From: Paraplanobispora takensis
GTDB lineage: Bacteria > Actinomycetota > Actinomycetes > Streptosporangiales > Streptosporangiaceae
NCBI RefSeq assembly: GCF_016863195.1
Contig: NZ_BOOK01000008.1
Coordinates: forward strand, 98,786 to 162,785
Reading direction: 5' to 3'
Length of the DNA: 64,000 bases
The number at the start of each line of letters is the position of its first letter. The stretch's first letter is position 1. Below the pieces are notes generated by a model. The model saw nothing but the letters and a program-made list of their open reading frames with translations. It was not told where the DNA came from and did no database searches. This document shows positions 42,544 through 51,060 of this stretch, piece by piece. Made by a program: the position numbers and the translations under genes.

Positions 42544-43374
42544 ATGGACGTACCCGTATGGGTCAACGGACGCCTGATCGATCCGGACCAGGCCGTGGTC
42601 TCGGTCTTCGACCACGGTCTCATGGTCGGCGACGGCGTCTTCGAGACGGTCAAGTTCACCGACGGCACCTCGTTCGCGCTCAGCCGCCACCTGGACCGGC
42701 TCAAGGTCTCGGCCCGGCTGATGGAGCTGCCCGAGCCGGACACCGACGCGATCGCCGAGGGGGTGCGGGCCGTCCTGGCCCAGGCGCCGTCCTGGCCGCT
42801 GGGCCGGATCCGCATCACCTACACCAGCGGGCCGGGGCCGCTCGGCTCCGACCGGGGCGGCCAGGGCCCCACCACCGTGATCATCGTCGGTGAGCAGAAG
42901 CTGTTCCCCGCCACCGCCGACGTCACCGTGGTCCCGTGGCCGCGCAACGAGCGCGGCGTTCTGTCCGGGGTCAAGAGCACCTCCTACGGCGACAACGCCA
43001 AGGCGCTCTTCTACGCCAAGGCCAGGGGCGGCGGCGAAGCGATCTTCGGCAACCTCGCGGGGAACCTCTGCGAGGGCACCGGCAGCAACGTCTTCCTCGT
43101 GCGCGACGGACGGCTCGTCACCCCCACGCTCGGCTCCGGCTGCCTGGCGGGCGTCACCCGGGCCCTGACCCTGGAGTGGTGCGGCGGCGTCGAGGAGGAC
43201 GTGCCGCTGTCGGCCCTCTACGAGGCCGAGGAGGCGTTCCTGACCTCGACCACCCGCGACATCCAGCCGATCCGCGCGGTCGACGGCACCGTGCTCCCGG
43301 TCGCGCCCGGGCCGGTCACGGCCAAGGCGATGCAGGTGTTCGCCGAGCGCTCGGCGGCCGACCTCGACCCGTGA
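42544..43374 (+). CDS. pabC: 4-amino-4-deoxychorismate lyase (class IV aminotransferase fold)
   Basis: 276-residue PLP enzyme that splits aminodeoxychorismate into p-aminobenzoate and pyruvate. Class IV features: VSVFDHGLMVGDGVFETVKF, the PLP Lys in SGVKSTSYGDN (Lys144) and EGTGSNVFLVRDGRLVTPTL. An SD (AAGGAGA) precedes the ATG. The pairing with pabB supports pabC rather than a branched-chain aminotransferase. Confidence 0.9.
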   Translation: MDVPVWVNGRLIDPDQAVVSVFDHGLMVGDGVFETVKFTDGTSFALSRHLDRLKVSARLMELPEPDTDAIAEGVRAVLAQAPSWPLGRIRITYTSGPGPLGSDRGGQGPTTVIIVGEQKLFPATADVTVVPWPRNERGVLSGVKSTSYGDNAKALFYAKARGGGEAIFGNLAGNLCEGTGSNVFLVRDGRLVTPTLGSGCLAGVTRALTLEWCGGVEEDVPLSALYEAEEAFLTSTTRDIQPIRAVDGTVLPVAPGPVTAKAMQVFAERSAADLDP

Positions 43375-43391
43375 CGGGCCGGCCGCCGACC

Positions 43392-43415
43392 GGCCCCGGT
43401 CCGCGAACCGGGGCC
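43392..43415. terminator. Bidirectional hairpin terminator
   Basis: 9-bp arms GGCCCCGGT / ACCGGGGCC with a 6-nt loop between convergent pabC and the LVIVD gene. Confidence 0.55.
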
Positions 43416-43422
43416 CCGCGCG

Positions 43423-44808
43423 TCAGTAGGTCACCTGAGTCTGGGCGTTGAGCTCCTCGGTCTTGACCTGCTTGGCCGGGTCGGTCAGCGGGTCGTCGAT
43501 CCGGAGCACGTCCAGGCCCTTGGTGATGTCGCTGGAGTAGATGTGGCCGTTGTAGTAGTAGGCCGACCACGATCCGGCGAGCCCGGGCACCGGGCCGCGC
43601 TCGAAGAAGCCGATCTCGCGGGGGTTGGCGGAGTCGGTGAAGTCCCAGATCGACACCCCGCCCTGGTACCACGCCTGGACCATGATGTCCTTGCCCGGAA
43701 TCGGGAGCAGCGAGCCGTTGTGGGCCACGCAGTTCTCGTCGGGCTGCTGCTCCCTGGGGATCTTGAAGTAGCTCCGCAGCGTCAGGGTGCGCCCGTCGGT
43801 GAGCTCGTAGACGGCGTTCGCGCCCTTGGTCCTGGGGGTGTTGCGGTCACAGGTGGCGCCCATGCCGCCGCCCAGCTCGTCACCGAAGACGACCTTGGTG
43901 GCGTCGTTGTTGAAGGTGGCCGAGTGCCAGATGGAGAAGTTCTCCCGGTCGCTCACGTGCTGCAGCACCTTGGGCTTCACCCGGTCGGTGATGTCCAGCA
44001 GGATGCCGTCGCCGAAGCAGGCCGCGGCGGCGAGGTTCTTCTGGGGGTAGGCGGTGATGTCGTGGCAGCCGCCGATCTCCGTGCGGACGCTCTCGTCGGA
44101 GATCACCGGATTCGAGACGACCTTGGCCGCGGCCGGGTCGCCCGTGGGGACCTCGACGATCGAGAAGATGTTGTGCGGGCCGGGGCAGGTCGAGGACCCG
44201 GGCTCGGGACCGGGGGAGGAGACGTAGAGATAGACCGTCTGCGGGTCCGTTCCCGGCACGAGGGTGTGGGTGTGGGAGCCGCAGGGGGTGCTGACCGCCG
44301 AGACGAACTTCGGCTCGGCCTTGTCGGTGATGTCGAAGATCCGGATGCCCTCCCAGCCCTCCTCGCCCGTCTGCTCGCCGTCGTCGCACCCGGGGCCGCC
44401 GCGCGGCCGGTCGATCGAGAGGAACAGCAGGTTGCCCGTCACCGAGACGTCGTTCTGCTCGCCGGGGCAGAACACCCGGCTGACCACGCCGGGCTTGGCG
44501 GGGTCGGAGATGTCGAACACGGTGAAGCCGTCGAAGTTGCCCACGAACGCGTGGTCGTCCTGGAAGGCCAGGTCGGTGCCCCAGGCCTGGGGGCCGTCGA
44601 GCGGGGCCCCGGGCGGCACGTTGGCGACGTGGGTGACGTTCGCACTGTGCAGGACCTCATCCGAACCCGGCGCGGAGGCGGAACCGGAGTCCTGGGCGGA
44701 GGGAGCCGTCGTGGGAGCCTGCGCCCCTGGAGCCGGCGACTCCGGATCCGCGCCACAGCCCGCCGCCACGAGGATCGCCGCCAGCACGAGCGCTGCGATT
44801 GGTCGCAC
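43423..44808 (-). CDS. LVIVD-repeat lipoprotein
   Basis: 461-residue secreted lipoprotein. From the GTG at 44808 (SD GGAG 5-6 nt upstream) the N-terminus is a lipoprotein signal ending VAAGCGAD. The rest is a beta-propeller-like array of LVIVD repeats (NFDGFTVFDISDPAKPGVVS, GIRIFDITDKAEPKFVS, GILLDITDRVKPKVLQ, GVSIWDFTDSANPREIGF). The function is unknown, probably binding at the cell surface. It is divergent from the DUF305 lipoprotein. Confidence 0.87.
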   Translation of the reverse strand: MRPIAALVLAAILVAAGCGADPESPAPGAQAPTTAPSAQDSGSASAPGSDEVLHSANVTHVANVPPGAPLDGPQAWGTDLAFQDDHAFVGNFDGFTVFDISDPAKPGVVSRVFCPGEQNDVSVTGNLLFLSIDRPRGGPGCDDGEQTGEEGWEGIRIFDITDKAEPKFVSAVSTPCGSHTHTLVPGTDPQTVYLYVSSPGPEPGSSTCPGPHNIFSIVEVPTGDPAAAKVVSNPVISDESVRTEIGGCHDITAYPQKNLAAAACFGDGILLDITDRVKPKVLQHVSDRENFSIWHSATFNNDATKVVFGDELGGGMGATCDRNTPRTKGANAVYELTDGRTLTLRSYFKIPREQQPDENCVAHNGSLLPIPGKDIMVQAWYQGGVSIWDFTDSANPREIGFFERGPVPGLAGSWSAYYYNGHIYSSDITKGLDVLRIDDPLTDPAKQVKTEELNAQTQVTY

Positions 44809-44851
44809 AGTACTCCCATCGATTGGATTGGCTTGCACCATTATTGATGGT

Positions 44852-45502
44852 ATGCGGGGTGTGTATCGGTCGCGCGGCGCTCTCGTCGCGTTCCTGTCGG
44901 CGTTGATCCTGCCGACGTCGGTCCTGTCGGGATGCGCGCAGACGGAGCCGGACAGGGGGGCGCCGCTGGTGGCGGACACCGGCGCGCCGGTCATCATCCC
45001 CGGCGGACCGGGGGAGGCGGGGCGTACGGCGAAGCCGGGCGAACGGTTCGGCGACTCGGAGGCCCGGGTGACGGCGGCCGACGTGCGCTTCGCGGAGGGC
45101 ATGATCCCCCATCACCGCCAGGCGCTGGAGATGGCGGAGCTGGTCCCGGCACGGTCGTCGTCGACCGCGGTGCGGACGCTCGCCGAGCGGATCATCGCGG
45201 CCCAGCGGCCCGAGATCGCCGCCATGACCGCGTGGCTGAAGTCGATCGGCCGGGCCCCGGAGGGCCACGCGGACCACACGGTCTCCCTGGAGGAGATGAA
45301 CCGGCTCAGGGCGGCCAGGGACGCCGCCTTCGACGAGCTCTTCCTGAAGCTGATGATCGCCCATCACGAGGCGGCCGTGACGATGGCCGGCCAGGAGCTG
45401 CGCGAGGGGACCGACCGGGCCATGCGCGCCACGGCGGCCGACGTCGTCTCCGGCCAGAACATCGAGATCTCCCGCATGCGGGAGATCCAGGAGGAGCGGT
45501 AG
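44852..45502 (+). CDS. DUF305 lipoprotein
   Basis: 216-residue secreted lipoprotein (signal ending LPTSVLSGCAQ) with the DUF305 signature: FAEGMIPHHRQALEMAELV and FLKLMIAHHEAAVTMAGQEL, each with paired His. These ferritin-like helical pairs are linked to metal handling, especially copper, but the role is not proven. It shares the 43-bp divergent promoter with the LVIVD lipoprotein. Confidence 0.88.
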   Translation: MRGVYRSRGALVAFLSALILPTSVLSGCAQTEPDRGAPLVADTGAPVIIPGGPGEAGRTAKPGERFGDSEARVTAADVRFAEGMIPHHRQALEMAELVPARSSSTAVRTLAERIIAAQRPEIAAMTAWLKSIGRAPEGHADHTVSLEEMNRLRAARDAAFDELFLKLMIAHHEAAVTMAGQELREGTDRAMRATAADVVSGQNIEISRMREIQEER

Positions 45503-45511
45503 ACCCGGAGG

Positions 45512-45928
45512 TCAGGAGCTCCAGAGCATGTTGCTGAGCTCGGCGTCCAGGTCCATGAAGTCGGTCTCGCGACCGGCCGACACCAGCTCGTAGGTGCGGT
45601 GCAGGAACTCGGTGAGCGGGGCCAGCGGCACCTCGAACAGCGCCTGCCCGAACGGCGAGGTGAGACTGATGTGCAGCGTGCGCTCGCCGTCGGCGCGCGC
45701 CGGCCACACCTGCACGTCTCCGTCGCCGACCCGTCGCACGATGCCGACGGTCAGCAGCTCACGGGCGAAAATCCACTCGACCGGCTCGTCGTTGCCCACG
45801 TGAAAGGCCATCCTGATCGCGTACGGGTCGTCAGCCGTGTAGCTGAGTCCGGCGAGCAGGGGGACGGTAGTACGGTCGGGGACCACAAGCCGAAGGCCCA
45901 GCTCGGCAGAGACGGTGGTGCTGTTCAT
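45512..45928 (-). CDS. ssgB: SsgB-type sporulation/septation regulator
   Basis: 138-residue SsgA-like protein. The family layout is clear: TVSAELGLRLVVPDRTTVPLLAGLSYTADDPYAIRMAFH, VEWIFARELLTVGI, GDVQVWPA and a C-terminal FMDLDAELSNML. In Streptomyces SsgB recruits FtsZ to sporulation septa; the short length and single-domain form fit SsgB. The longer ORF upstream was rejected because MNSTTVSAE is the family start (ATG 45928). Confidence 0.88.
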   Translation of the reverse strand: MNSTTVSAELGLRLVVPDRTTVPLLAGLSYTADDPYAIRMAFHVGNDEPVEWIFARELLTVGIVRRVGDGDVQVWPARADGERTLHISLTSPFGQALFEVPLAPLTEFLHRTYELVSAGRETDFMDLDAELSNMLWSS

Positions 45929-46418
45929 CGTCAGCCAAACCTTTTCGTCGTCGGTCCCCTCTGCGGGGCTTCCACTACTTCTGATCGGATCTCGTCCGCT
46001 CCTACGAGGCGGAACGAAGAGACCTGTAGGAGAGATTCCGCCTCCAGGCCGTTCTGTAACGCACATCACAGCGCGACATTTCTGCGCTTACCTGGCTAAA
46101 CGCCATCAACGGGGTCGTATTTACGAGGGTTTTGCGCATCGTTTCCATCACGCTCGACTTCCCAACTGGGGTGTCTCCGGCGATAGGTGTCTAGCCATGG
46201 TCGTTACGGTACTTCTCCGGATCAGGTTGATGCTATGACACCGTAGCGTCCCATCGGGTTCATCACCGACCCTTTGCCGCTATCGCGTCGCACCCACGGC
46301 CCCCTCCGCCGCCTCTCCAAGATCACGCCCTCCGCCCCCTCACCTGAGCCGCTTCGCGAGCGGTCCCGGATTGCTGTATGGTTTTCCACGTCGGCACCGC
46401 CAAGGAGCCACACAGGGC
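45929..46418. other. Intergenic region upstream of ssgB and the tRNA-Val gene
   Basis: 490 bp with no convincing gene. It must carry the ssgB promoter on the minus strand and the tRNA promoter on the plus strand. An AT-richer stretch lies at 46060-46250. Short frames here show no SD or family match. Confidence 0.5.
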
Positions 46419-46490
46419 GGGCGATTAGCTCAGCGGGAGAGCGCTTCGTTCACACCGAAGAGGTCACTGGTTCGATCCCAGTATCGCCCA
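46419..46490 (+). tRNA. tRNA-Val (CAC), probable integration site
   Basis: 72-nt tRNA with acceptor GGGCGAT/ATCGCCC, anticodon loop TTCACAC (CAC) and T-loop GGTTCGATCC. A tyrosine integrase pseudogene, RHH protein, excisionase and FtsK-like ATPase begin within 100 bp of its 3' end, the standard arrangement of an element integrated into a tRNA 3' end. I found no second copy of the 3' end within the window. Confidence 0.95.
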
Positions 46491-46509
46491 CACAGATGAG
46501 ACGCAGGTC

Positions 46510-46550
46510 AGAGCCTGTCGGTTGACACCAACCGGCGGGCTCTTCTGTTT
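46510..46550 (+). terminator. Intrinsic terminator after tRNA-Val
   Basis: A hairpin with an AGAGCC...GGCTCT stem continuing through CGGTT/AACCG, followed by TCTGTTT. It ends the tRNA-Val transcript. Confidence 0.65.
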
Positions 46551-46585
46551 CCTGTGGGGCGATGGGAGCCAATCGGGGAGCCACC

Positions 46586-47775
46586 TCACTCCGACTCGGC
46601 CCGCCGGCTGTCGCCGAAGACGGTGTTCATGGTGTGGGCGCCCTTCGTGATCACCGGTCGGAGCTGGTGCCGATAGACGGCCTCAGTGACGCTGGTGCCT
46701 GCGTGCCCCACCAGATCGGCGATGGTCTCCAGGGGTACGCCCTGGTCGCTCATGATGGAGACGAAGGAGTGCCGCAGCTCGCGGGGCACCCATCCCGGTC
46801 CGATCTGCGCGTCCTCGGTGATCTTCCGGAACGCCCGGCGCACGTTGGCGGCATCCAACGGGGTGCCGACGCCGGTGCAGAACACCAGGTTGTGATCGTG
46901 CCAGGCGGTGCCCGCCTTCAGCTTCTGGGCGGCCTGGCGGGTGTGGTGCTGCCGCAGCGCCCCAGCGGCGATCTTGGGCAGTTCCAGCGTGCGCCGGGAC
47001 TTACGGGTCTTGGTGTCACCTCCTACTCGGTCGGCCCGCCATACGTAGATGGCGAACTTCTTGTGCTTGAACCCTGCCTCGGTCACCGGTCGCCAGGACT
47101 TGGTGCTGGGCATCCAGGCGACGACGTGATCCCAGCGCAGCGCGCGAGCCTCCTCGGTCCGGATGCCGGTGGTGAGGCTGAGCACCACGTAGGCGTGGAG
47201 GTCGGAGGATTCTGCGGCCGTGAGCACCGCCTGCGCCTGCTGCCGGGTGAGCGCCTTGCTGGGCCGCCCGTCGGTGCCCTTGGCGTGGTGACCAGCTCGG
47301 CGACGTTCCTGAGCACCAGGTCGCGGGCCTGGGCTTGCCGGATGGCCCGTTTCACGATGCTGTGAACATCTCGGAGCGTCCGGGTGGACAGCTCGCTTGC
47401 CAGCTCGTCAAGCCACTCATCCACGTCATCGGCACGGAGCCGGTGGAGTTTGGCCTTGCCCAGCTTCGGGATGACGTGCCTGTCGGCGAGGATGCGCAGC
47501 TTGGTGACGGTGCGCTCAGATCGGTCCTTGAGGCCCTTGTCGAGCCAGTCGTTGACGGCATCGCGCACGGTGTAGTTCTCCGATGCGGTGATGCCTGCCT
47601 CAAGGTCTTTGACGGCCTTGATCAGCTTGTCCTTGACCGCAGTTTTTGTCCGGCCCTTGCGCTTGAGGCGCTGGCGCTTGCCGTCGGGGTCGAATCCCAA
47701 GGAGATGGCTCCGGTGTAGCCCTCTGCCTCGGGATAGATGGTCGCTTCGTACGTGCCGATCAGGATCTTGGCCAA
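46586..47775 (-). pseudogene. int: Tyrosine integrase disrupted by a frameshift
   Basis: Site-specific integrase of an actinomycete element. The N-terminal part (TTG start 47775, SD AAGGGGTGA) has the AP2-like and SAM-like core-binding domains (NYTVRDAVNDWLDKGLKDRS ... KLRILADRHVIPKLGKAKL). The catalytic domain is in another frame from about 47281 down to 46586: LTTGIRTEEARAL (Arg), PRELRHSFVSIM (His-x-x-Arg equivalent), LVGHAGTSVTEAVYRHQL (His and Tyr). One base is missing in the ACGCCAAGGGC stretch near 47280-47290; adding one restores a PKGTDGRPSK linker. It is either a real inactivating deletion or a sequencing error in a GC-rich run. Confidence 0.85.
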
Positions 47776-47779
47776 GGGA

Positions 47780-47932
47780 TCACCCCTTCTCGTGGCGGTT
47801 GAGATACTCCTCGATCGCCTTCCTGATCACCCACGACACGTCGCGCTCCTGCGACTCGGCGTACCTGCGGAGACGGTCTTTCAGCTCCGCATCCACCCGG
47901 ACGGGTGGCAGGGTCGTTCGGTCGCGCGTCAT
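47780..47932 (-). CDS. Ribbon-helix-helix (CopG-like) protein
   Basis: 50-residue protein: MTRDRTTLPPVRVDAELKD, then an Arg-rich helix and SWVIRKAIEEYLNRH. The pattern is a beta-strand (LPPVRVDAEL) and two helices, typical of RHH DNA-binding repressors. It lies 4 nt upstream of the integrase start, so it is co-transcribed and probably regulates the element's integration genes. Confidence 0.65.
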   Translation of the reverse strand: MTRDRTTLPPVRVDAELKDRLRRYAESQERDVSWVIRKAIEEYLNRHEKG

Positions 47933-48032
47933 AGACGCCTTCCTTTCTGTGCCATGGAGTTATCAAGAGGCGCTCGCCGGTTGCGCGGCGGTGCCGCACA
48001 ACCGGCCCTGTAAACCGTTGTAGTACGCCGCT

Positions 48033-48215
48033 CTACACCTCGCCTGCGGATTCCAGCGAGGAGACGAAGTCGGCAAGGTGCCGATCGGTGATCCGGCGCA
48101 GCTTGCCGATCTTGATGCTCTTGAGCTGTCCGGTGCGGAGCAGGTAGTAGATCTTGTCGCGGCCCACGTGCAGCATCTCCGCGACCTGTTCGACGGTGTA
48201 TGCCTGCAAGCTCAC
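48033..48215 (-). CDS. xis: Excisionase-type HTH protein
   Basis: 60-residue MerR/AlpA-like winged helix: YTVEQVAEMLHVGRDKIYYLLRTGQLKSIKIGKLRRITDRHLADFV. Such small proteins act as recombination directionality factors next to integrases. GTG start with an SD (GGAGG). Confidence 0.85.
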   Translation of the reverse strand: MSLQAYTVEQVAEMLHVGRDKIYYLLRTGQLKSIKIGKLRRITDRHLADFVSSLESAGEV

Positions 48216-48284
48216 CTCCTTTCCGGTGTCCGTACGGCGGGCACCAGTTGGTTGGGAATCACCTCCTGTGGTGACGGGGTGTGG

Positions 48285-48359
48285 TCGTCCACGCGTTCGT
48301 CCACGGACGCGCGCGCCGCGCTTACGTGCAGGCGCGCGCGTGGAGGTGGACGTGGACGA
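48285..48359. repeat. Long inverted repeat between excisionase and FtsK-like genes
   Basis: Perfect core arms CGCGCGCGCC (48308-48317) and GGCGCGCGCG (48331-48340) with a 13-nt loop, extended outward by TCGTCC/GGACGA and repeated GTCCAC/GTGGAC motifs. The ~75-bp dyad could be a transfer or replication site of the element, or a strong terminator. Confidence 0.6.
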
Positions 48360-48369
48360 TTACTGACGG

Positions 48370-49707
48370 TCAGGAACTTGGGGTGGCGCGCCAGCGTCCC
48401 CGGCTGACCTGACTGGCGCGGTCGGCGCGGGCGTGGTCTTGGAGCCGGTAGTAGATCCAGGAGCGGCCCATGCCGGTGGTGCGCATGAGATCGTCGATCG
48501 ACAGCCCGGTGTCGGGCGCTGCTTGCAGTGCCGACCACAGGATGTCTTCCGCGCTGGGGGCTGAGTCGGCGCGGGCGTGCTTGCCCGGGGACGCCGGCGG
48601 CGGTTCGGCGGGTTCGTCGGCGGTGTCGGCGGCGGCTTCGAGGGCGGCGGCGGAGATCGGATCGAGGGGTGGGCGGGTGGGTGCGTGCCGGGCGGCGGTG
48701 TGCTGGACCCCGTCGTCGTCGAGCAGGAAGGTGCGGGCCCGGCGCGCGATGTCGTGCTCGGGTGCGCTGATCAGGAACTTGCCCGGAGCATCAAGGCTGT
48801 GGGGGTGCCAGCCGCTCTTGAGCATGCCTTGTCCCAGGATCAAGTCGACGTCGCGGCGCTCGCGGACTCGAAACGACAGCCGTACATCCATCTGGGAGCG
48901 CACCGCGCCTTGGCCCATGGCTTTCTGTGAGGGGCGTTGGGTGGCGGCCACGAGGGTGACCGCGACCGCGCGTCCGCGTCGGGCGATGGAGTCGGCGTGG
49001 CGGATCGCGCCGGGTGCCTCATCGACCAGTTCGGCGTACTCGTCGATGAGGATGATCAGGGCGGGAGCGTCCGGACGGGGTTGCCAGACCCGTTGTCCAT
49101 ACTGGGCCAGGGCATCGGCGCGCCCGTCGAGGATCACTACCGCATCGGCCATGAGTGCTTCGGCCTCTTGCGGGGTGGTGGCCAGGCGATCCAGGCAGGA
49201 GCTCCAGGGCAGCAGTTCCATGCCGCGTTTGAGATCGATGCCCCAGACGATGACGTCCGGGCAGGCCGACAGATCTCCCAGCAGGACGTTGACGCCGCCG
49301 CTCTTGCCCGCGCCGGCCACGCCGCCGATCAGGGCGTGCCGGCGCAGCAGGGAGACGCGTACCGGACTGCCCTCTTCGAACAGCCCGAGTTTGACGGGTT
49401 GGGTGATGGAGGTGACCGATGGTCCGGGCCAGGTGATGGCATCGGCGTGCGGATCGGTCTCGATGATGCGCAGTTCCAGGCGGTTGGCCCGCTCGGGGAG
49501 GGGTTGGATGCGGGCGGCTCCACGCCGAGTACCGAGCGCGGATTCCAGGGCGGGCAGCTTGGCGACGGCCTCTTCCACGGTTTGGCCGCGGGCCAGGGCG
49601 ATGCGGGCGCGCCAGCCCCACAGGTCGACAATGGCCGATTGGATGCGGGAGCCGGCCAGCCCGACGGCTTGGGCGATATCGGGCCAGGCGCTCAGGGTGC
49701 GCTCCAC
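48370..49707 (-). CDS. FtsK/SpoIIIE-type DNA translocase (TraSA-like)
   Basis: 445-residue ATPase related to the conjugative TraB/TraSA translocases of actinomycete integrative elements. Walker A is GVAGAGKSGG, Walker B LIILIDEYAEL, and AVTLVAATQRPSQKAMGQGAVRSQMDVRLSFRV is typical of FtsK. A winged helix-like tail (LSIDDLMRTTGMGRSWIYYRLQDH) follows. It lacks the usual N-terminal membrane segments. The reading frame is open upstream without a start (RVVRWGSPHCWSFRSRVR...), hinting at an N-terminal truncation. GTG start at 49707. Confidence 0.85.
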   Translation of the reverse strand: MERTLSAWPDIAQAVGLAGSRIQSAIVDLWGWRARIALARGQTVEEAVAKLPALESALGTRRGAARIQPLPERANRLELRIIETDPHADAITWPGPSVTSITQPVKLGLFEEGSPVRVSLLRRHALIGGVAGAGKSGGVNVLLGDLSACPDVIVWGIDLKRGMELLPWSSCLDRLATTPQEAEALMADAVVILDGRADALAQYGQRVWQPRPDAPALIILIDEYAELVDEAPGAIRHADSIARRGRAVAVTLVAATQRPSQKAMGQGAVRSQMDVRLSFRVRERRDVDLILGQGMLKSGWHPHSLDAPGKFLISAPEHDIARRARTFLLDDDGVQHTAARHAPTRPPLDPISAAALEAAADTADEPAEPPPASPGKHARADSAPSAEDILWSALQAAPDTGLSIDDLMRTTGMGRSWIYYRLQDHARADRASQVSRGRWRATPSS

Positions 49708-49862
49708 CCGTACCCGGCTACGGAAAGACCAGCAATGCGGGCTTCCCCAACGAACGACGCGAGGTCTTCCTCGATGTCACGCCGCGGTGGACCTGCGAAG
49801 GCGATCACGCCCGGAATGAACTGCACCCGCAAATCCGGCCAGACGGCCGGAGCATGCGGCAC
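49692..49862 (-). CDS. Small hypothetical ORF overlapping the FtsK-like gene start
   Basis: 56 codons from a GTG, overlapping the FtsK-like gene by 16 nt. The product contains FIPGVIAFAGPPRRDIEEDL and ends AGLSVAGYGWSAP. There is no clear SD. It may be a remnant of an upstream element gene. The stretch 49863-49998 holds nothing recognisable. Confidence 0.25.
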   Translation of the reverse strand: MPHAPAVWPDLRVQFIPGVIAFAGPPRRDIEEDLASFVGEARIAGLSVAGYGWSAP

Positions 49863-49998
49863 TGGGTGATGTCGTCATCGGAATCGTCTCCTGAAATATC
49901 TCTGGCCAGTGCGGCAACCCGACCTATCCCACCGTGAATAGGAACGTTTCTCAGCACCGAACCTGGATATGGTGCAACGTGGGGAGGTAGCCGGCGGT

Positions 49999-50397
49999 TC
50001 ATCCACCTGCCTTCAGCCGGAACGCGAGGCGGCGGGGCGCCTGCACGCGATAGCTGTCCGTCACCAGCTCGGCAACCTCGACCCAGTCCGTCTCGTCGTC
50101 CAGCACCATTCCCACGACATTCACAGCCCAGTCGGCCCGGAAGAACGGAGGGCCGGCATGCGCCAGCGCGGCCAACTCCCCGGGCGGCGCCCGGAAGGTC
50201 ATCAGGATGGCCGGATCGTCCATATCGATGTACGCCGACCCCCTCTCGTCGGTGGTGTAGACGTGCAGGAACGTCCGCCGGCGAATCCGCCACCGCAAGC
50301 CGATCCACGCCGGCTCCTCGTACGCCTCGGGCAGCTCCCCGCAGATCACCCGAAGCCGGCCCACAACGGCGGGTGGAACGTCCGCGATGTCGCTCAT
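49999..50397 (-). CDS. MmcQ/YjbR family protein
   Basis: 132-residue protein: EEPAWIGLRWRIRRRTFLHVYTT, ILMTFRAPPGELAALAHAGPPFFRADW and WVEVAELVTDSYRVQAPRRL, the MmcQ/YjbR fold (double-wing DNA-binding-like). Many such proteins are of unknown function. It stands apart from the element genes. Confidence 0.82.
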   Translation of the reverse strand: MSDIADVPPAVVGRLRVICGELPEAYEEPAWIGLRWRIRRRTFLHVYTTDERGSAYIDMDDPAILMTFRAPPGELAALAHAGPPFFRADWAVNVVGMVLDDETDWVEVAELVTDSYRVQAPRRLAFRLKAGG

Positions 50398-50737
50398 CTG
50401 TACCTCCCGCGCCCATCCTGCCCGCCGGGTAGGACATCAGCACATCAGAGTCTCCGGGGTTGGCGGGGCCGCACCGACGTCATAGGACTATCGGGCCCTG
50501 GACGCGCGCTTCACGTGGCCGATCTTGACGCCCTGGATGGCACGCCGGTGCTGGACATCAAACCCGTACCTCCGCGAGTTCGCGCCGCAGGACGAGGTAC
50601 GGCAAGCCCCCTGGGCAACCAACCTGATGCATCAGTACTACTAAAACTGGATCGCGGGCCCCGGAAGATCTCGTCCCACAGAACCGGTCGGCTGAAGGCT
50701 GGGCCCGCGAGATCACTTCCGGTCGATCCCGGCGGGC
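50398..50737. other. Gene-poor region before the res-like site
   Basis: About 340 bp with no supported gene. A long minus-strand frame (50511-50945) lacks an SD and family match. Confidence 0.45.
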
Positions 50738-50847
50738 GTTTCATAGACGCACACATGAAACAGTTCTCACCGGAGATCGCGAACAGGGCATTCGCCGTTT
50801 CATAGGTCGTTTCAAAACTGTAGCCACATGAAACGACCCCATGAAAC
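50738..50847. repeat. Clustered GTTTCAT/ATGAAAC dyads, res-like site
   Basis: Six heptamers in 110 bp: GTTTCAT at 50738 and 50797, GTTTCAA at 50809, ATGAAAC at 50755, 50828 and 50841. They pair as 50738/50755 and as a near-perfect 18-19 bp dyad (50797-50815 with 50828-50847). The length and three-part layout resemble a resolvase res site, and a serine recombinase gene begins ~200 bp downstream. A repressor operator cluster is the alternative. Confidence 0.5.
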
Positions 50848-51060
50848 ACTCGCCGGGTGAATGACGGGTACCTCAGCGTGGAAACCCACGGCTGCCCCAT
50901 GTCCAGCTGTGCCGCGCCCGCCGGGTCACCTTGCCGGACCAGCAAGGGCAGGGTGGCGAACGCCCGCCGAGCTCTTCGCTAAGCTCGTCGCAACAGTCGG
51001 ATGACCGCGTGTTGCGATGATCACTAGAATCCGCCCCGTCCTAGCCACTCCGGGGCCGAG

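Noticed and set aside
36889..46490. The similar 3' halves of tRNA-Val(GAC) and tRNA-Val(CAC) as attL/attR
   Set aside because: Opposite strands, both complete tRNA genes, and the genes between are ordinary chromosomal ones.
50511..50945. 145-codon minus-strand frame
   Set aside because: No SD or family match, and it overlaps the GTTTCAT dyads.
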